The position numbers were made by a program, and so were the translations under genes. The notes beneath the pieces were generated by a model. That model was not told the DNA's origin, made no database searches, and saw only the letters and a list, made by a program, of their open reading frames with translations. Below, one piece after another: positions 7,316 through 16,434 of a stretch of 64,000 nt of DNA (position 1 is the first letter of the stretch; each line of letters opens with the position of its first letter). The stretch is from Mucilaginibacter auburnensis (GTDB lineage: Bacteria; Bacteroidota; Bacteroidia; Sphingobacteriales; Sphingobacteriaceae): NCBI RefSeq assembly GCF_002797815.1, contig NZ_PGFJ01000002.1, forward strand, positions 744,001 through 808,000, read 5' to 3'.

Positions 7316-9988
7316 TTAGTTTGCCAAGAGTTTTAGATTTTCTAACACAATAATCAGTTTTGCTTCAGCATCGGCTTTTTTCTTTTGTTCGTTCTCAACA
7401 ATATCACGTTTGGCATTGGCCATAAAACGCTCATTTTGCAGTTTGGCGTTTACAGATTTTAGGAATCCCTCCAGATAAGCTTTTTCTTTCTCTAATCTTT
7501 CCAGTTCAGCCGCGGCATCAACTGTTTCCTGCATCGGAATAAAAAACTCGTCTGTTGATACTAAAAATGCTACAGCGTCGGCTACTTTGTCATTAACAAA
7601 AGTTAACTCATTTAAATTAGCAAGCTTAGTTATAACGTAGGAATATGCTTTATAATCAACACCCGAATTAGCTTTCACCGCAAGTTGTAAGGTTTCTTTA
7701 GGCGAGATCTGTTTTGACTGACGGATATTCCTTATTTGTGTAATTATTTGCTTAACCAGCTCAACATCATTTATAAGCAGGGAATTAATTTCCCCAATTG
7801 TTGGTAATTGAGCAACAATACAACAGTCCTTTTCTGAGCGTTCGCCAAAAATCTCGTCGTGCCATAATTCTTCAGTAATAAAAGGCATAAACGAATGCAG
7901 GATCTTCAGAATGTTTTCAAAGAAACCGATGGTTTTATTAAACGTCTCCCTGTCAATAGGTTGCTGATAGACCGGCTTGATCATTTCCAGGTACCATGCG
8001 CAGAAATCATCCCAAACCAATTTATAAGTAGCCATTAAAGCTTCCGATAAACGGGATTGGCTAAAGTTGTCTTCAATTTCCTGTAAGCCTTGGTTAAAGC
8101 GGCTTTCAAACCAGGCTATTGTAGTTGCGTTTACGTTCGGTAAGCTATCATCAACCTGCCAGCCTTTAATTAACAGGAAAGCATTCCAAACCTTGTTAAA
8201 GAAGTTACGGCCCTGTAAGCAGTCCTTTTCATCAAACATGATATCGTTGCCTGCAGGCGACCCAAGCAACATACCTACGCGTACACCATCGGCACCATAT
8301 TGTTCAATGAGATCAAGCGGGTCTGGCGAGTTGCCCAGTGATTTAGACATTTTGCGGCCCTGTTTATCTCTAACTATACCGGTAAGGTATACGTTTTTGA
8401 AAGGTACGTCTCCACGGAATTCATGTCCGGCCATGATCATCCGGGCAACCCAGAAAAATAATATCTCCGGAGCGGTTACCAGGTCATTGGTTGGATAATA
8501 GTATTTTATATCGGCATTTTCCGGATCTTTAAATCCATCAAAAACACTCATTGGCCATAACCATGATGAGAACCAGGTATCAACAACATCCGGGTCCTGC
8601 ACCAGATCATCCAGATTAATTTGCGCGTTTTTAGCTTTTGCTTCTTGAAAAGCCTCTTCGCGGGTTTTGGCAATTACATACTCGCCGTTTGGTAAAAACC
8701 AGGCTGGTATTTGCTGTCCCCACCATAACTGGCGACTAATACACCAGTCCTGAACGTTCTCCATCCAGTGGCGGTAGGTGTTTATGAATTTTTCGGGTAT
8801 CAGCTTAACCTCACCATTCAAAACATAATCTAAGGCAGGTTTAGCCATCTCGCCCATTTTGCAGAACCATTGCATAGAAAGCTTAGGCTCAATAACCGCA
8901 TTGGTACGTTCAGAGAAACCAACCTGCGATTTATATTCTTCCACTTTTTCCAAAGCGCCTGCTTCCTCCAGCATTACCGCTATCTTTTTACGTGCGGCAA
9001 AGCGGTCCTCGCCTACCAGTATCTGCGCTTTTTCGTTCAGACTGCCATCATCGTTTAAAATATCAATAACGGGCAGTTTGTGCTTTTGGCCCAATTCGTA
9101 GTCGTTCAGATCGTGTGCAGGGGTAACTTTCAGACAACCAGTACCGAAATCCATCTCTACATACTCATCTAATATGATAGGTATTTCTCGGTTAATAAGC
9201 GGAATAAAAACAGACAATCCGTGTAAATGCAAATAGCGCTCATCATTAGGGTTGATGCAAATTGCAGCATCAGCCATGATGGTTTCGGGTCTTGTAGTAG
9301 CGATAGTTAAAGTAGATGGTAAAAGATCAAGGGCCAAAGGATCGCCTGCAGCACTTGCTTTTTCGCCTTCACCTGCAACTTCATACTTTATATAGTAAAG
9401 CTTCTGATTAACTTCTTTGCGAATTACTTCCTCATCGCTAACGGCGGTTTTACCCTGCGGGTCCCAGTTCACCATGCGTATACCACGATAGATCCATCCT
9501 TTTTTATACAGGTGGATAAAGGTATCTAACACTGCATCGCTCAGGTCGGGGTCCATGGTAAAACGGGTACGGTCCCAATCGCATGAGGCACCCAGTTTTT
9601 TTAACTGTTCAAGGATAATGCCACCGTATTTTTCTTTCCATTCCCATGCATAACTTAAAAACTCTTCGCGGGTAAGGTCTTCTTTTTTTATGCCTTTTTC
9701 TTTAAGCATAGCTACAACTTTAGCTTCAGTAGCTATACTGGCATGGTCAGTTCCAGGCACCCAGCAGGCATTTTTACCTTTCATACGCGCACGGCGTATC
9801 AATACATCCTGAATAGTATTGTTCAACATGTGGCCCATGTGCAACACCCCGGTAACGTTTGGCGGAGGTATTACAATAGTGTAAGGTTCGCGCTCATCTG
9901 GCACGGACTTAAAAAATTTATGTTGCAGCCAGTAGCTGTACCATTTTTCTTCGGCTTGCTTAGGCGAATAAGTTTTAGCAGTACTCAT
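7316..9988 (-). CDS. valS: Valyl-tRNA synthetase
   Basis: 890 aa from the ATG at 9988, which gives the family N-terminus (MSTAKTYSPKQAEEKW). An upstream in-frame ATG at 10042 would add 18 unlikely residues. The enzyme charges tRNA-Val and edits mischarged Thr. The class I signatures are present: HMGH at 50-53 (PPPNVTGVLHMGH) and KMSKS at 546-550. The C-terminal coiled coil rich in Leu, Lys and Glu, which binds the tRNA elbow, covers about the last 65 residues (AAAELERLEKEKAYLEG). Full-length housekeeping gene; its 5' side borders the palindromic repeat array. Confidence 0.97.
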   Translation of the reverse strand: MSTAKTYSPKQAEEKWYSYWLQHKFFKSVPDEREPYTIVIPPPNVTGVLHMGHMLNNTIQDVLIRRARMKGKNACWVPGTDHASIATEAKVVAMLKEKGIKKEDLTREEFLSYAWEWKEKYGGIILEQLKKLGASCDWDRTRFTMDPDLSDAVLDTFIHLYKKGWIYRGIRMVNWDPQGKTAVSDEEVIRKEVNQKLYYIKYEVAGEGEKASAAGDPLALDLLPSTLTIATTRPETIMADAAICINPNDERYLHLHGLSVFIPLINREIPIILDEYVEMDFGTGCLKVTPAHDLNDYELGQKHKLPVIDILNDDGSLNEKAQILVGEDRFAARKKIAVMLEEAGALEKVEEYKSQVGFSERTNAVIEPKLSMQWFCKMGEMAKPALDYVLNGEVKLIPEKFINTYRHWMENVQDWCISRQLWWGQQIPAWFLPNGEYVIAKTREEAFQEAKAKNAQINLDDLVQDPDVVDTWFSSWLWPMSVFDGFKDPENADIKYYYPTNDLVTAPEILFFWVARMIMAGHEFRGDVPFKNVYLTGIVRDKQGRKMSKSLGNSPDPLDLIEQYGADGVRVGMLLGSPAGNDIMFDEKDCLQGRNFFNKVWNAFLLIKGWQVDDSLPNVNATTIAWFESRFNQGLQEIEDNFSQSRLSEALMATYKLVWDDFCAWYLEMIKPVYQQPIDRETFNKTIGFFENILKILHSFMPFITEELWHDEIFGERSEKDCCIVAQLPTIGEINSLLINDVELVKQIITQIRNIRQSKQISPKETLQLAVKANSGVDYKAYSYVITKLANLNELTFVNDKVADAVAFLVSTDEFFIPMQETVDAAAELERLEKEKAYLEGFLKSVNAKLQNERFMANAKRDIVENEQKKKADAEAKLIIVLENLKLLAN

Positions 9989-10030
9989 AAGGCTGCAAAA
10001 ATACGGTTTTTGGGGCAAAAATTGGCGGGC

Positions 10031-10292
10031 TATTTTACTCACCCGACCTCGCTACGCTGGTCTGCCCTCTCTTCGCCTGCGGTGGAAAGAGGGCTATCAA
10101 ATATGTTGTTCTGACACTCCCCTCTTTGCGAAGCAGAGAGGGGCCGGGGATGAGTTGACTGTCTATTTGCTCACCCGACCTCGCTACGCTGGTCTGCCCT
10201 CTCTTCGCCTGCAGCGGAAAGAGGGCTTTGAAAACTTACATAGTTTCACTCTCCCCTCTTTGCCAAGCAGAGAGGGGTTGGGGGTGAGTCAA
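10031..10292. repeat. Hairpin repeat array, copies A and B
   Basis: Copy A spans 10031-10160 and copy B 10163-10292. Each unit starts with ACTCACCCGACCTCGCTACG, continues with CCCTCTCTTCGCCTGC and an AGAGGGCT box, has an AT-rich middle, and ends with CTCCCCTCTTTGCGAAGCAG, GAGAGGGG and a GTGAGT box. The two halves are imperfect inverse complements, so a unit can fold into a long hairpin. Copy B runs into the stop codon of the DUF559 gene. Confidence 0.85.
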
Positions 10293-10667
10293 CTAACGCC
10301 GCGATGCTTCTTGCAAAAATTCCATAACCTGTTGAAGCACCATAGCAGTATCATTCATAATCTGTTCATTGCCAAATCGCATAATTGTCAATCCCGAAGC
10401 TTGCAAAACTTCGTCACGATTTTTGTCGTAATCTCTTTTTAACAAATGAATAGGACCGTCAGCCTCAATAACCAGTTTTGCGTTGTGACAATAAAAATCG
10501 GGTATATAATAAAGTTTCTTTCCGAAAGCATTTTGAGCACAAATTGGATGTTGTCTTAAAAACTTTTCATTAACAATTGATCTGTTTCTTAAGTGTTGCC
10601 ACAATATTTTTTCGGCCGGTGTTTGTCTCTGCCGTAATTCTCGGCATAAGGTGATAATGGAAGGCAT
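10293..10667 (-). CDS. DUF559 (Vsr-like) endonuclease-domain protein
   Basis: 124 aa from the ATG at 10667 (MPSIITLCRELRQRQTPAEK), preferred over 10694 because the family begins with this Arg-rich helix followed by TPAEKILWQHLRN. The core has IPDFYCHNAKLVIEADG, matching the DUF559 Asp-x(n)-Glu nuclease signature of the Vsr/very-short-patch-repair-like superfamily, and ends with a helix-forming tail. The biological role of such proteins is not established. It sits between copies B and C of the hairpin repeat array, and its stop codon lies at the boundary of copy B, suggesting it travelled or co-evolved with the repeats. Confidence 0.85.
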   Translation of the reverse strand: MPSIITLCRELRQRQTPAEKILWQHLRNRSIVNEKFLRQHPICAQNAFGKKLYYIPDFYCHNAKLVIEADGPIHLLKRDYDKNRDEVLQASGLTIMRFGNEQIMNDTAMVLQQVMEFLQEASRR

Positions 10668-10710
10668 AGTCAAATATAAATAGATATTACTCACATGTTG
10701 AGTCAGCGGG

Positions 10711-11147
10711 CTATTTTACTCACCCGACCTTGCTACGCTGGCCTGCCCTCTCTTCGCTTGCGGCGGAAAAAGGGCTGTTCCAAACTTAATTATCTTCTTT
10801 CTCCCCTCTTTGCGTAGCAGAGAGGGGTTGGGGGTGAGTCGATGGACTATTTTACTCACCCGACCTCGCTACGCTGGTCTGCCCTCTCTTCGCCTGCGGC
10901 GGAAAAAGGGCTGTTCCAAACTTAATTATCTTCTTTCTCCCCTCTTTGCGTAGCAGAGAGGGGTTGGGGGTGAGTCGATGGACTATTTTACTCACCCGAC
11001 CTCGCTACGCTGGTCTGCCCTCTCTTCGCCTGCGGCGGAAAGAGGGCTATTTCAAACTTACACAATTTCACTCTCCCCTCTTTGCGAAGCAGAGAGGGGC
11101 TGGGGGTAAGTTGACGCGAAGCAGAGAGGCACCGGGGTGAGTCGACA
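10711..11147. repeat. Hairpin repeat array, copies C, D, E and a fragment
   Basis: Copies C (10711-10846), D (10847-10982) and E (10983-11115) follow head to tail with a 136-bp period; C and D are nearly identical. A truncated right end (GCGAAGCAGAGAGGCACC) lies at 11116-11147. Same unit as copies A and B on the other side of the DUF559 gene. Open frames reading PRYAGLPSLRL across the units are repeat translations, not genes. Confidence 0.87.
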
Positions 11148-11198
11148 CCAAATCCAAACAAAATCCGTTATATTCGCAGCAACTGATTTTATTATTCA

Positions 11199-13247
11199 AT
11201 GAAAGTAAAGTACACGCACTTATTTGCGGGAGGCATGATATGCCTTGCCGCGTCGGCATTTGTTATTGACCGACAAGAACCCGATCCACCGGCAAAATAC
11301 ATTGACCCGGCCAACATGGATATGTCTGTTAAGCCCGGCGATGATTTTTATAATTATGCCAATGGTGGATGGATAAAAAACAATGTTATTCCGGCTAAGC
11401 AAAGCGCCTGGGGTGGTTTCTATGTTTTAGCGCAGGACAATACCGACCGCTTAATTGCCCTTGTTAACGAAGTGAGCAAAGTTAAAGGTGCCCCGGCAGG
11501 CAGCCTGAAACAACGCGTTGGCGATCTGTACGCCAGCGGTATGGATAGCATTGCTATTGAAAAACTCGGTTATACACCTATTAAGCCGGCTTTGGCCCGT
11601 GTTGCCAAGATCAATGACATTAAAGGCGTAATAGCTGAAATTGCGTATGCTCGCACGCATGGCGAAGGTGGTACTTTGTTCAGCTTTGGCGTTGGCAGAG
11701 ATTCTAAAAATCCGGAGCATTATATGATCGATATTGATCAGGGCGGCACCACGCTTTCTGATCGCGATTATTATTTAAAAGACGATGCCCGCTCAAAAAC
11801 CATTCGCGAGGCTTACAAAAAATACATTATTGCATTGTTTACGTTGACCGGCACACCGCAAACTACTGCCGCAGCCAATGCCGATATTATTTTGGCAATG
11901 GAAACCAAGCTGGCTAAAGCGCAAATGAGCCGCGTTGACCGCAGGGATCCTAACCTTACTTACCACAAAGTTAAGGTAAGCGATTTCAGCAAAACCACTC
12001 CTAATTTAAACTGGGCACAGATCATCCCGATGATGAAAGCTACTCCACAAGACAGTATGCTGGTTGACGACCCTAACTTTTTTAAAACGGCTGATGAAAT
12101 GATAGCTGCCACGCCGGTAGATCAATGGAAAGTTTATTTAACCTGGAACATCCTAAAAAACAATACAGGCTCGTTAAGTTCACCTTTTGTTGACGCGCGT
12201 TTCGCCTTTAACAAAGTACTTACCGGCCAGGTAGTTCAGGCTCCGCGTAATGAGCGTATGGCCAGCCTGGTTGACGGCAGCATTGGCGAATTGTTGGGTC
12301 AGCTTTATGTAGAGAAATATTTTACGCCGGCTGCAAAAGCACGTATGCTGGCATTGGTAAACAACCTTAAAGTTACTTTAGGCGAACGCATACAGGGATT
12401 AGATTGGATGAGTCCGGAGACAAAAACCAAAGCGCTTAAAAAATTAAACTCCTTCACAGTTAAAATTGGCTACCCTGATAAATGGGAAAATTACACCGGA
12501 CTTGTGATCAATCGTAATGATTATGCCGGCAACGTTAAACGTATTGCAGAATGGCGCTACAATTTCAATGTTACCCGCTTAGGCAAACCGGTTGATAAAG
12601 GTCGCTGGAGCATGACACCGCCTACCGTTAACGCTTATTATAATTCGCAGAATAACGAGATAGTTTTCCCGGCGGGTATTTTACAGTTTCCGTTCTTCTC
12701 CGAGGGTGCTGACGATGCTATAAACTACGGCGGTATTGGCGCTGTAATTGGCCACGAAATGACCCATGGTTTTGATGACAAAGGTCGTTTATATGATGCT
12801 GATGGCACCCTGCGCGATTGGTGGACCAAGGATGATAACGACAAATTCACCAAACGTGCTGACCAGGTTGTTGGTCAATATAATGCTTTAACGGTTTTAG
12901 ATACCCTACACGTAAACGGCAGACTAACTTTGGGCGAAAATATTGCCGACTTAGGTGGTGTGAATGTAGCTTATCAGGCTTTCAAAAAAACCAAACAGGG
13001 CCAGTCTACCGAGAAGATTGACGGCTTTACGCCAGATCAGCGTTTCTTTTTATCGTATGCGCAAATTTGGCGTAGCATTATGCGCGATGAAACAACCGCG
13101 CAACGAATTTTAACAGACTCGCACTCGCCTAACAAGCACCGTGTAAACGCGCCTATAACCAACATTGATGCATGGTATGCTGCATTTGATGTTAAACCAG
13201 GCGATAAAATGTACAAAGCCCCTGCCGACAGGATAAGGGTTTGGTAA
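11199..13247 (+). CDS. M13 family metallopeptidase (neprilysin/PepO type)
   Basis: 682 aa, the usual length. A Sec signal peptide covers about residues 1-22, so it is exported. The zinc site is complete: HEMTH at 519-523 (IGHEMTHGFDD) with the third ligand Glu580 (ENIADLGG), and NAYYNSQNNEIVFPAG matches the substrate-binding NAY/F region. The C-terminus ends in a Trp-containing tail (DRIRVW), as in the family. It probably degrades peptides in the periplasm or outside the cell. A strong terminator follows directly at 13268, so it is monocistronic. Confidence 0.95.
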   Translation: MKVKYTHLFAGGMICLAASAFVIDRQEPDPPAKYIDPANMDMSVKPGDDFYNYANGGWIKNNVIPAKQSAWGGFYVLAQDNTDRLIALVNEVSKVKGAPAGSLKQRVGDLYASGMDSIAIEKLGYTPIKPALARVAKINDIKGVIAEIAYARTHGEGGTLFSFGVGRDSKNPEHYMIDIDQGGTTLSDRDYYLKDDARSKTIREAYKKYIIALFTLTGTPQTTAAANADIILAMETKLAKAQMSRVDRRDPNLTYHKVKVSDFSKTTPNLNWAQIIPMMKATPQDSMLVDDPNFFKTADEMIAATPVDQWKVYLTWNILKNNTGSLSSPFVDARFAFNKVLTGQVVQAPRNERMASLVDGSIGELLGQLYVEKYFTPAAKARMLALVNNLKVTLGERIQGLDWMSPETKTKALKKLNSFTVKIGYPDKWENYTGLVINRNDYAGNVKRIAEWRYNFNVTRLGKPVDKGRWSMTPPTVNAYYNSQNNEIVFPAGILQFPFFSEGADDAINYGGIGAVIGHEMTHGFDDKGRLYDADGTLRDWWTKDDNDKFTKRADQVVGQYNALTVLDTLHVNGRLTLGENIADLGGVNVAYQAFKKTKQGQSTEKIDGFTPDQRFFLSYAQIWRSIMRDETTAQRILTDSHSPNKHRVNAPITNIDAWYAAFDVKPGDKMYKAPADRIRVW

Positions 13248-13267
13248 TTTTTAAAAGGAATATAAAT

Positions 13268-13313
13268 AGAAAGCCCCGCTCAATTCAGTCGAGCGGGGCT
13301 TTCTATTTTTTTT
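13268..13313 (+). terminator. Intrinsic terminator after M13 peptidase
   Basis: AGAAAGCCCCGCTC pairs perfectly with GAGCGGGGCTTTCT (14 bp, 9-nt loop) and is followed by a run of T broken by one A. It lies 21 bp after the stop. The symmetric A/T flanks may also stop transcription of the convergent aldo/keto reductase gene. Confidence 0.93.
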
Positions 13314-13336
13314 GTCATTCTAACCGTGAGGAAAGT

Positions 13337-14287
13337 TTAATACCTGCTCGCGTCCGTTAATTTATCCATCGCTTCAATACTTAACTCTAGTTTAGCGGCC
13401 TGTAAAATTTCATTCAATTGTTGTACAGAAGTTGCACTGGCAATAGGCGCGGTTATACCAACCCTTGCCATTACCCACGCTATTGATACGGCAGCAGGCG
13501 TAGCGTTGTATCGAGCAGCCACTTCATCCAGGGCGGCTAATGTGCGGAAGCCACGGTCGTTTAAATATTTTTTAACACCACCGCCGCGCGCACTTTTTTG
13601 AAGATCGGCTTCAGAACGGTACTTCCCTGTTAAAAAACCGCTGGCCAAAGAGTAAAAGGTAATAACGCCAATATTATTCTCCAGGCAAATACGCTCATAT
13701 TCGGTTTCATATTGCTCCCTGTCATACAAGTTATACTCCGGCTGAAGGGTTTCATAACGGGCCAAATTATTTTCCATGCTCACTTTAAGGGCCTCCTTAA
13801 ATCTGTCGGCACTATAATTAGAAGCTCCCACGGCCCGAACCTTGCCTTCTTTTATCAGATCTGTAAAGGCCTGCATGGTTTCTTCCAAAGGTGTGTCCTT
13901 GTCATCATCATGCGATTGATAAAGATCTATATAATCGGTTTGCAACCTTTTTAGAGATGCTTCAACAGCTTTATAGATGTAAGCGCGTGATAGCCCTTTC
14001 ATATCATCGCCCATAGGCTTACCCACTTTAGTGGCGATAATTACCTTATCGCGCTTGCCTGATCGTTTGAGCCAATTGCCTATAATAGTTTCGCTTTCGC
14101 CACCTTTATTACCAGGCGCCCAACGCGAGTAAACATCTGCTGTGTCTATCAGATCAAAACCTTCATTAACAAAGGCATCTAATAATTCAAAAGATCGCTT
14201 TTCATCGGCTGTCCAGCCAAACACATTGCCGCCAAATGCAAATGGCTTAACCATTATACCCGATCTGCCAAGTTCCCTGTTTTCCAT
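13337..14287 (-). CDS. Aldo/keto reductase
   Basis: 316 aa, a full-length NADPH-dependent TIM-barrel oxidoreductase of the AKR superfamily, probably cytosolic. The catalytic tetrad is visible: Asp48 and Tyr53 (LIDTADVYSRW), Lys87 (IIATKVGKP) and His126 (YQSHDDD). The cofactor loop (VGASNYSADRF) and the C-terminal helix region are also present. It resembles the YghZ/Tas-type clade, but the substrate cannot be read from sequence. Convergent with the M13 gene; the 74-aa gene upstream on the same strand may be co-transcribed. Confidence 0.93.
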   Translation of the reverse strand: MENRELGRSGIMVKPFAFGGNVFGWTADEKRSFELLDAFVNEGFDLIDTADVYSRWAPGNKGGESETIIGNWLKRSGKRDKVIIATKVGKPMGDDMKGLSRAYIYKAVEASLKRLQTDYIDLYQSHDDDKDTPLEETMQAFTDLIKEGKVRAVGASNYSADRFKEALKVSMENNLARYETLQPEYNLYDREQYETEYERICLENNIGVITFYSLASGFLTGKYRSEADLQKSARGGGVKKYLNDRGFRTLAALDEVAARYNATPAAVSIAWVMARVGITAPIASATSVQQLNEILQAAKLELSIEAMDKLTDASRY

Positions 14288-14307
14288 GCACTAAATTAAA
14301 TTAATGT

Positions 14308-14532
14308 TTAGCTTTTACTTATCTGCTCTGCCAACTCATCTGCCCAGCCTGAAAAGTAAGGTTCTGTACCGTCTATGCGTTTCCAGTTACCTTCTTCATC
14401 TTTAGCAATAGTGATGTGCAAAGTATCGTCAATTGAAATAAAGTGGTACGCGCCATTAGGCAAGCGTTTTACCACACCATTAACCGGCCCATCTGATCCG
14501 GTTAACATAGCGTCAAATTCTGTAGTTATCAT
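14308..14532 (-). CDS. Small conserved-looking protein, unknown function
   Basis: 74 aa, cytosolic, no signal or membrane segment. It alternates beta-like stretches (GVVKRLPNGAYHFISIDD, LHITIAKDEEGNWKRIDG) with a short C-terminal helix (GWADELAEQISKS), so it is probably a small beta-sheet domain. I do not recognise the family. It lies 20 bp upstream of the aldo/keto reductase on the same strand and may share its transcript. Confidence 0.65.
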   Translation of the reverse strand: MITTEFDAMLTGSDGPVNGVVKRLPNGAYHFISIDDTLHITIAKDEEGNWKRIDGTEPYFSGWADELAEQISKS

Positions 14533-14775
14533 GTACTTACAACAGCGGCTTTTAAGTTGTGTTTTATTGATTGAAAAATGCTAATTACGCTTTATCAAAA
14601 CATCGAAGCGAAAAATAAAAAGAAGTATTTGATTGTGATATATAGCTAAAATTAACGCATTTTGTGGATAAATAAATTGTTAATAACCTTAAATTGCTAT
14701 CATTTAAGATATTGATATACATATGTTTAAATATAAATTATCTATGTTGATAACCGAGAGTAACCTGTTAATTGA

Positions 14776-14804
14776 CTGTTTATAAAAACGATAAAAAAAA
14801 TTTG
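14776..14804 (+). promoter_or_regulatory. Conserved upstream block of RNA copy 1
   Basis: A CTGTTTrTAAAAACG box followed by an A-run and ATTTG recurs upstream of RNA copy 3 (19419-19447). In both places the block ends 37 nt before the conserved GAACGACG/GAAACGACG start of the RNA. It is probably part of the RNA promoter, with TTTG as a possible -33 element; the -7 element is not clear. Confidence 0.5.
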
Positions 14805-14835
14805 TAAAAAAGTAAAAATGTCACGAACTTGGATT

Positions 14836-15345
14836 TATCAAGAACGACGTACATTGACAGCCTCACAGGACAACGGAAAGTGAATCGGGCGAATTTTAGG
14901 AAGAGCTAAAGATCACGGGAAAGCCTGAACTGGTACAAAAAGACAAGCCCAAGGGGGTATGACGGAAAGTACAGTTAGCGGGGTATTATTTATAAATGCG
15001 ATTACTCTATGGAGGAAAGCAGGTTAAATAATGACCTTTGAAGCAATTGGAGTTGAACCACCGCCAACTATTAAAAATCCGGATCGGATAAAAGGATAGA
15101 CCGGCGAGGTGCAGGAAAAATGGTTGGTTGGCTTAGGCCAGCGTTAAACGCATAAAGTAGCGCACCGTTGATCGCCAAATTATCTATATCCATCGGGTTG
15201 TAGGTAAACGGAACATGGGAAGACGAAGATGAAATCGGGTCGGTAATGTTACACAAAACTTGATGCTTTATGAAAAACTACGGTGAGTCATAAAGTTAAA
15301 AACGGGAGATCCACTTGAAAGAGACGGACTCCCGTTTTGCTTTTA
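14836..15345 (+). ncRNA. Candidate large structured RNA, copy 1
   Basis: About 510 nt without a credible gene, repeated nearly unchanged at 16435-16944 and in divergent, shorter form at 19479-19832. Blocks shared by all three: GACGTAC, ACAGCC, TACAGGA or CACAGGA, AAGTGAATCGGGC, GCTAAAGATCACGG, GCCTGAA and GGTATTATT. Near the end, a hairpin CTTTATGA/TCATAAAG (15266-15295) is followed by an intrinsic terminator AACGGGAG/CTCCCGTT with TTGCTTTT. Copy 3 carries paired changes in both stems. I do not recognise the family; no match to tmRNA, RNase P, 6S RNA or a group I/II intron was evident by eye. Confidence 0.72.
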
Positions 15346-15362
15346 AGGGATTTTTGCTACCT
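15331..15362 (+). repeat. RNA-tail direct repeat, left of the WG gene
   Basis: CCCGTTTTGCTTTTAAGGGA plus TTTTTGCTACC. A matching copy (CCCGTTTTGCTTTTAAGAGA plus TTTTTACTTCC) lies at 16280-16310, just after the WG-repeat gene, so the gene is bounded by direct repeats derived from the terminator end of the RNA. Confidence 0.75.
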
Positions 15363-15390
15363 TATCTTCTGTAATATCTCTCAATAACTA

Positions 15391-16245
15391 ATGCGTTTAA
15401 TATTTGCCCTAATTATCTTCCTATTTTCCGTTGCAAGCTATGGTCAAGGAAATGGACTATACGCTTTTGTTGGAAAGAATAACAAATATGGGTTTATCGA
15501 TAAGTATGGAAATGTAAAGGTAAAACCCGATTACTTACATGTTACAGATTTCAACGATGGATTGTGTTTTGTATCCAAAGAGGTTACTAATAAAGGACGC
15601 AAATGGATATGTATAGATACGATTGGGAACTTCGTTTTTGATATAAGTGATAACTTCCCTGAAACTGGATTTAGTGAAGGCTTTGCAAGAATAAGCAGTT
15701 TTACAGAACAATGGTTTGTAAATAAAAAAGGGACAAGGGTTTTCAATAAGACATGGCAAGATGGACAAGGCAACTTCAAAAATGGAGTCGCTTTTGTTAG
15801 CGATAAAAAGTTTACTGATTTCTATCCTATTGACGTACATGGAAACAGGTTGGAAAATTCGGTTTATACCCGAATCGAAGTTAATAGTAAGCTGGCCGAT
15901 CATCCTTTATCACATAAAGACGCACTTATAAAATTTCAACAAGACAACCTATGGGGATTTAAAAACTTGAAAGGGGACATAGTTATACAACCTAAGTTTT
16001 ATGTAGTTGATAAATTCGAAAATGGTTTGTGTGGAGTGAGAATACATTACGCACCCTTTGTAACAATAAATGATTACTATTTAGACGCATTGATTAATAC
16101 AAAGGGCCAGGTTGTTAACGAAATACCAATGCATTGTTATTTGGGTTTTCAAGGTGATCTGATTGTATATTACGGCGGCTTTCACTTTTCTGGAGGCGTA
16201 TTTTATCTTGATAAAAACGGAAAGAGAGTAACTCCTAAGGAATAG
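15391..16245 (+). CDS. Secreted WG-repeat protein
   Basis: 284 aa with a Sec signal peptide (about 1-18, cut near SYGQG). The rest is degenerate WG repeats: YGFIDKYGNVKVKPDY, WGFKNLKGDIVIQPKF and LDKNGKRVTPKE are clear, with weaker units between. WG repeats form beta-propeller-like folds and usually bind partners; the role here is unknown. It lies between two near-identical RNA copies and is flanked by tail-derived direct repeats. It appears more AT-rich than its housekeeping neighbours, consistent with recent acquisition. Confidence 0.85.
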   Translation: MRLIFALIIFLFSVASYGQGNGLYAFVGKNNKYGFIDKYGNVKVKPDYLHVTDFNDGLCFVSKEVTNKGRKWICIDTIGNFVFDISDNFPETGFSEGFARISSFTEQWFVNKKGTRVFNKTWQDGQGNFKNGVAFVSDKKFTDFYPIDVHGNRLENSVYTRIEVNSKLADHPLSHKDALIKFQQDNLWGFKNLKGDIVIQPKFYVVDKFENGLCGVRIHYAPFVTINDYYLDALINTKGQVVNEIPMHCYLGFQGDLIVYYGGFHFSGGVFYLDKNGKRVTPKE

Positions 16246-16279
16246 ATTTTACAGAGCCAAATTCTATAATTTGGAGATG

Positions 16280-16310
16280 CCCGTTTTGCTTTTAAGAGAT
16301 TTTTACTTCC
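16280..16310 (+). repeat. RNA-tail direct repeat, right of the WG gene
   Basis: Partial copy of the RNA 3' end and its downstream flank, without the terminator's left arm. Preceded by GGAGATG, which resembles the start of that arm (GGGAGAT), so it may be a terminator that lost its loop. Confidence 0.7.
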
Positions 16311-16434
16311 AAACCACATCCAGATTTATCAATTATCTCTTTAAGGTCCAATAACCTTCCTTGCTATAAAACATCCTATTTGAAAAAATTTAAATTTTTC
16401 TGAAACATTATTCAGCCTTTTGATATTAGTATAT

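Noticed and set aside
10946..11140. Short frames reading PRYAGLPSLRL in the hairpin array
   Set aside because: They are translations of the repeat unit and recur in every copy; no start signal or protein-like conservation.
15071..15256. Antisense 61-codon frame inside RNA copy 1 with a plausible-looking peptide (SHVPFTYNPMDID)
   Set aside because: Copy 2 lacks one base in the same stretch, which breaks the frame, and copy 3 lacks the region. Conserved structure is on the plus strand.
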